DNA of 64,000 nt, taken from Rhizobium brockwellii. Lineage in GTDB: Bacteria; Pseudomonadota; Alphaproteobacteria; Rhizobiales; Rhizobiaceae. Below the pieces are notes generated by a model that saw nothing but the letters and a program-made list of their open reading frames with translations, made no database searches and was not told the origin of the DNA. The position numbers were made by a program, and so were the translations under genes. Location: NCBI RefSeq assembly GCF_000769405.2, contig NZ_CP053439.1:3224001-3288000 (forward strand), given 5' to 3'. Below are positions 60,218 through 64,000 of this stretch, piece after piece (position 1 is the first letter of the stretch; each line of letters starts with the position of its first letter).

Positions 60218-61518
60218 CAAGAGTTCCGATCCAAGCTGTGGTGACCCAATGAGCCGTGGTCCGGCGAGGCCGCGGTGGGGCGCGACTGCACCTGCTGCCA
60301 CTGTGTCGGGGGATTCAGCATCCCCTTTCTTGGGCCGGGGCCGGTCACGGCGAGAGGATAGACTTCGGCATGGTAATCGTAAACCTGCTGCCAGTCTGCC
60401 GAAAAAAGGCCCACCGTAACGCGATAGTCGCCCGGCGCTAGGTCGATGCGATTGAGTGTTGTTTCGATGCGCACCGTGTCCGAGTCTACGACAGGGTCGA
60501 ATTCGGCCAACTTGCTGTCGGTCTCGAAGCAGCACGTATCGTCCGCCGCGTAGATGCCGATGACGATAACGGCGTTGCGATCTCTGGTAGCGCCAACATA
60601 GGTCAGTGAAATCGACAGCCGGTCGCCCGCAACGATGGTACTTGTCGGCGTGCCTTGCTCGTTCAGCAACACTACGGCTGTGATCTGGAGTTCGCCATTG
60701 CCGAACCGGCTGACCTGCGGCACAAGTTCGACGGGCAGTTTTGTAACGGCGAACGGTTCGTGCTGGACACTGGCGACCTTCGCCTCGACTGCCGAGGTAT
60801 AAAGCGGGAGCATTTCGTCGATTGGTCCGTAGCCCACGACGCGTCCGCCTCTCAGGAACAGCACGTGATCGCAGATTTCTCTTACCTGCGAGACGTCGTG
60901 TGACACAAAGAAGATAGTGGCGCCGTCGTTCAGTATCTCCTTCACTCTTGCAATGCACTTCTGCTGGAAGGCTTGGTCGCCTACAGCGAGGGCCTCATCG
61001 ATAAGCAAGATGTCCGGGCGCACATGGACTGCCACGGCGAATGCCAGGCGCATACGCATCCCGGTGCTATAACTGCGAACCGGGTTCTCAACGGCCGCCT
61101 CCAGCTCGGCGAAGGCTACAATCTCGTCAAACCGCTCGGCAACCTCGGTCCGCCGCATTCCCGCGATAACACCCAGCAGGAAGATGTTCTCGCGCCCCGT
61201 CAAATCGTCGGTCAGGCCCGCCCCGATGTCGAGCAAGGCGCCAATTCGACCCATCACCTTGATCTGCCCTTCGTCGGGACGACCAACGCCGCCGATCAGA
61301 CGCAGCAAAGTGGACTTCCCGGCCCCGTTTAGCCCGACCACGCCGACAGCTTGTCCTGGCGCAACCGCGAAGCTGATGTGGCGCAGGCCCCAAAAGCTTT
61401 TCGACTGTACCACGGACCGCCCGGACAAAAGGTAACCCTTCAAGGTGGTGGAGCGTGCCCCCCCTTGCGCACGGTAGCGCTTGCCGACGTCGTGGACGGT
61501 GATGGCGCCTTGTCTCAT
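60217..61518 (-). CDS. wzt: Polysaccharide ABC exporter ATPase with C-terminal carbohydrate-binding domain
   Basis: A 433-residue Wzt-type ATPase. Walker A GLNGAGKST is near residue 67, with the signature YSTGMRMRLAFAVA near 155, Walker B ILLIDEALAVGD near 175 and FVSHDVSQVREIC near 210. From about residue 265 a beta-sandwich domain follows (FGNGELQITAVVLLNEQG, RIDLAPGDYRVTVGLFSADW), the type that recognises the modified end of an O-antigen chain before export. It overlaps wzm by four bases (ATGA). It should export an O-polysaccharide across the inner membrane. Confidence 0.9.
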   Translation of the reverse strand: MRQGAITVHDVGKRYRAQGGARSTTLKGYLLSGRSVVQSKSFWGLRHISFAVAPGQAVGVVGLNGAGKSTLLRLIGGVGRPDEGQIKVMGRIGALLDIGAGLTDDLTGRENIFLLGVIAGMRRTEVAERFDEIVAFAELEAAVENPVRSYSTGMRMRLAFAVAVHVRPDILLIDEALAVGDQAFQQKCIARVKEILNDGATIFFVSHDVSQVREICDHVLFLRGGRVVGYGPIDEMLPLYTSAVEAKVASVQHEPFAVTKLPVELVPQVSRFGNGELQITAVVLLNEQGTPTSTIVAGDRLSISLTYVGATRDRNAVIVIGIYAADDTCCFETDSKLAEFDPVVDSDTVRIETTLNRIDLAPGDYRVTVGLFSADWQQVYDYHAEVYPLAVTGPGPRKGMLNPPTQWQQVQSRPTAASPDHGSLGHHSLDRNS

Positions 61519-62363
61519 AGTTCGTCCACTAGGCGTGCGCTGCCACGCTCGACCAGCCAAATGCCAGCAAATAGCATCGGCAAAGAAATCAGCGCAGTCT
61601 TCCAATAGATATCAACGGGAGGCCACGCGTGTTCGACGAAAATGGCGCGGTAGCCCTCGAGAATCCAGGCCATCGGGTTCCAGGTGTGAATTAACGCCAT
61701 CGGCTCACTCGCCTTAAGTGGGCTGTAGAACACGGGTGTCAGGTAGAAACCCAGCATCAAAACTACGCCTACCAAATGTTGAGTATCCCGGAAGTGGACA
61801 TGCGCAATCGCAACAAGATAGGACAGGCCCATCATGAACAGCGCCTGCGCAAGGAAGACGAGTGGAAGTGCGACGACGCTCAATGTCGGGGCCCCGGTCT
61901 CGATAAACGAGATGACGAAGAGGAGTGGCAGAGCGAGCAGAAGGTGCACTGCCTGTGTGATGACTGCGACAACAGGAAGTATCCCGATCGGAAAGCCCGG
62001 CCGGCGCACCAGTTCGCTGCTGCCGGTTATGGAAGTCGTCGCTGCGGGTACCGCAGTGCTGAGCCAACCCCAGGCCAACACGCCGGAAAAGACGAAAGTG
62101 GTGTAATGGGGAATATCCAGGGGCAGGACGTGACGAAAGATCAGCGAAAAAACCAGCAGCTGGCTCAATGGCCGCATCAAGGACCAGCCGAGGCCAATTG
62201 CGGACCGTTGATATCTCATCTTCAGATCGCGTGTCAGAAGTTCTAACAGCAAATCGTTCCATTGCAGACAGATATGGATCAAGGGCTTCCACTGATCACG
62301 GCGCCAGTATTGGTCCCGTCGCTTCGCGCGATCAAGCGCATCATCCTTGAGCTGGTCAGGCAT
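61515..62363 (-). CDS. wzm: Polysaccharide ABC exporter permease
   Basis: A 282-residue ABC-2 type permease (Wzm family). A cytoplasmic N-terminal region with LLTRDLKMRYQRSAIGLGWSL, the amphipathic gate helix, precedes about six membrane segments (LSQLLVFSLIFRHVLPLDI, VVAVITQAVHLLLALPLLFVI, MLGFYLTPVFYSP). LIHTWNPMAWILEGYRAIF before the last segment is a family hallmark. It heads the wzm-wzt-glycosyltransferase-glycosyltransferase operon. The 115-base divergent region before it is shared with the next glycosyltransferase. Confidence 0.9.
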   Translation of the reverse strand: MPDQLKDDALDRAKRRDQYWRRDQWKPLIHICLQWNDLLLELLTRDLKMRYQRSAIGLGWSLMRPLSQLLVFSLIFRHVLPLDIPHYTTFVFSGVLAWGWLSTAVPAATTSITGSSELVRRPGFPIGILPVVAVITQAVHLLLALPLLFVISFIETGAPTLSVVALPLVFLAQALFMMGLSYLVAIAHVHFRDTQHLVGVVLMLGFYLTPVFYSPLKASEPMALIHTWNPMAWILEGYRAIFVEHAWPPVDIYWKTALISLPMLFAGIWLVERGSARLVDEL

Positions 62364-62478
62364 TTCGGCTCACTTTTGCCACCGGTCAAATACACCTTGC
62401 CTCAAAGTAGTAAAGATCATCATACTCGCGAACTGACACGGTACACTAGCGTGATCGTTATCGTAGGAAGCAGCAATT

Positions 62479-64000
62479 ATGCCGATGGTTTCCATCATCA
62501 CACCGGCGCATGGAGCGGAAACAACGATTTCTTCGACTTTGGAGAGCCTGATAGCGCAAAGTCATGCCGACTGGGAATGCTTCATCATTGATGATGGTTC
62601 AACCGATCAGACCGCTGAGATCGCAGACCGTTTCGCGGCTCAGGATACGCGCTTCCGTGTGCTGCGGCAGGAGCAGAGCGGCGTTTCAGCTGCTCGCAAT
62701 GCGGGACTGGCACAGGCGAAAGGCGACTGGGTCGTCTTTCTCGACTCAGACGACGCGCTGGCACCCTTCCACCTCGAAACCATGCTGAATCACACACGAA
62801 CTTTGCCGCAGGCCGACATTCTGCATTGCGGTTGGCGCCGTCTGAAAAATGGTGCTCCCTGGTGGCAGTCTCACCCCGCAGTGAAAATGGACAATCCGTT
62901 TGCCGAAGCAGCGCGCTATTGCCCCTTCGCGATCCACGCCGCCTTGCTTCGCCGGTCCCGGCTTGCCGAACTCGGCGGCTTCGATCCAGAGATGACAATG
63001 TGCGAGGACTGGGACCTGTGGCAGCGCCTCGCTCGAGCTGGCGCCGAATTTGCGCCGGTCGAAGGCCTGATGGCTGACGTTAGCGTAGAGGCCGGTTCGC
63101 TGTCGTCAAACAGGCTTAGGCATCTCGATTTTGGTCTTAAGGTGATCCGGCGCGGCCACCATTCCGATCCGCGCATCGCCTATCCGGTGCCGGCGCTCGC
63201 CCAGGGAATAACAAAAGCTGCGTTGGGAATGGCGTGCTGGTATCTCGCGATCTGGCTTGTCGGCGCCTCAATAGGTCAGGGCGACAATCCTGGCGAACTG
63301 CTTGACCGGGTGGTAGAGCCTATCCCACCTGACGCCGATGCCTACGCGCTCAGCGCAATAATGATAGACGGGATTGTGGTCGGCGCCTTCCCCGACGAGC
63401 CGATTTGGCCCGGACTCTGGTCGAAGATCCAGGGCAAGCTTCCGGACCTAGAGGCTTGGCTTAATCGGCATGGTCCCCAAGAAGCTTTTGGTTCCCTGTT
63501 GGTTCGTTCACTGGAGCGAAAGGTCGCTGACCAGCTGCCGACCAACGTGCCCACCACGATCGGGAGAACAAGGATACAGCCAATTGATTTGGATCGACCT
63601 ATCGTCGACCTTATCTTGCCCGGCATTGAGCGGTTGCGCTGTTGCATCTGGCGAGGTTCGACGCTGCTGGGGCAACTGGAGTTTGTTGTCTTCGGAGCAA
63701 TCGAAGCGGATGCTATACGAAATCGGCTTAGGAGGGAGTTCGGCCCGGAGTTCGACGATCTGGAGCACCCAACAGTGGCTTTGTCGGCAGAAGATGGCTT
63801 CGTCAATCTTCCTGATCATGATGACGGGCGCGCCGCCTCCGCCAGCATGGCAGCGCCAAGCTCCAGCGGAGTAGCTCAACAGGTGCTGAAGCTCATGGCG
63901 AAAATATCATATTGGGCCGAAGCTAAAACAGTAACGGGCTGGTGGGGCAAGGAGGAGCCGACACCAACACGTGTCGACTCGATATCGGGCATGGCGCATG
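62479..64000 (+). CDS. Family 2 glycosyltransferase, partial at window end
   Basis: A reading frame open from ATG 62479 (AGGAAG eight bases upstream) to the end of the window, at least 507 residues and still without a stop. The first 240 residues are a GT2 domain: MVSIITPAHGAETTISSTLE, CFIIDDGSTDQTAEIADRF, VSAARNAGLAQAKGDWVVFL with the metal motif DSDD, and GGFDPEMTMCEDWDLWQRLA. The region beyond residue 250 has no family I recognise and may hold a second domain. It is divergent from wzm and likely part of the same polysaccharide cluster. Confidence 0.85.
   Translation, partial: MPMVSIITPAHGAETTISSTLESLIAQSHADWECFIIDDGSTDQTAEIADRFAAQDTRFRVLRQEQSGVSAARNAGLAQAKGDWVVFLDSDDALAPFHLETMLNHTRTLPQADILHCGWRRLKNGAPWWQSHPAVKMDNPFAEAARYCPFAIHAALLRRSRLAELGGFDPEMTMCEDWDLWQRLARAGAEFAPVEGLMADVSVEAGSLSSNRLRHLDFGLKVIRRGHHSDPRIAYPVPALAQGITKAALGMACWYLAIWLVGASIGQGDNPGELLDRVVEPIPPDADAYALSAIMIDGIVVGAFPDEPIWPGLWSKIQGKLPDLEAWLNRHGPQEAFGSLLVRSLERKVADQLPTNVPTTIGRTRIQPIDLDRPIVDLILPGIERLRCCIWRGSTLLGQLEFVVFGAIEADAIRNRLRREFGPEFDDLEHPTVALSAEDGFVNLPDHDDGRAASASMAAPSSSGVAQQVLKLMAKISYWAEAKTVTGWWGKEEPTPTRVDSISGMAH

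Noticed and set aside
60218..60958. Upstream extension of the second glycosyltransferase frame over wzt
   Set aside because: The extension is Arg-rich antisense-like sequence overlapping the Wzt C-terminal domain in another frame. The ATG at 60217 overlaps the wzt stop in TGATG, the natural coupled start.

Overview
The window looks like a chromosomal segment of an alphaproteobacterium of the Rhizobium leguminosarum/etli group. The evidence is high GC with rhizobial codon use, the chvE-gguABC-gbpR sugar locus, an L-arabonate dehydratase whose cluster cysteines fall at 59/127/200 as in the R. leguminosarum enzyme, and several families of rhizobial intergenic palindromic repeats. No rRNA, CRISPR array, phage or intact insertion sequence was seen. 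One tRNA (Arg, CCG) is present.

Region 1 (1-16.4 kb) is mostly purine breakdown: the end of xdhB, xdhC, a LysR regulator, the membrane urate oxidase puuD overlapping guanine deaminase, lldD, and a tightly coupled minus-strand operon puuE-uraD-(HepT-like)-allA-uraH-metallophosphoesterase. Together these run guanine/xanthine to urate, 5-hydroxyisourate, OHCU, allantoin, allantoate and glyoxylate. Inside this region sits a separate three-gene membrane-stress operon: a PspA/IM30-type protein, a YqiJ-like OB-fold membrane protein and a YqiK-like flotillin. The first gene carries an extra N-terminal domain that resembles the front half of TnpB/IS605 OrfB transposon proteins, and it has a strong internal ribosome binding site that could also yield a normal-length PspA.

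Region 2 (16.5-36.4 kb) holds a split MnmC pair with overlapping divergent start codons, a large cytoplasmic hybrid histidine kinase, an MFS/DapA-like/LacI catabolic unit with a LacI-type operator, an AlkC-type glycosylase, a DEAD-box helicase with a long RG-rich tail, an EamA transporter, the ATP-grasp/alpha-E/transglutaminase trio, an HD-GYP response regulator and a VapC-Phd toxin-antitoxin pair.

Region 3 (36.4-53.5 kb) is sugar uptake and oxidation: arabonate dehydratase, ketoglutarate semialdehyde dehydrogenase, GguC, GguB, GguA, ChvE and GbpR, then a J-like protein, inositol 2-dehydrogenase, and a ROK regulator divergent from xylFHG with a palindromic operator.

Region 4 (53.6-64 kb) starts at tRNA-Arg and changes character: small exported proteins, a long gene-poor stretch, a DUF882 peptidase, a UDP-glucuronate decarboxylase-like SDR, three family 2 glycosyltransferases and a Wzm/Wzt polysaccharide exporter. 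This is a surface-polysaccharide cluster that may be an island anchored at the tRNA. The window ends inside the last glycosyltransferase.
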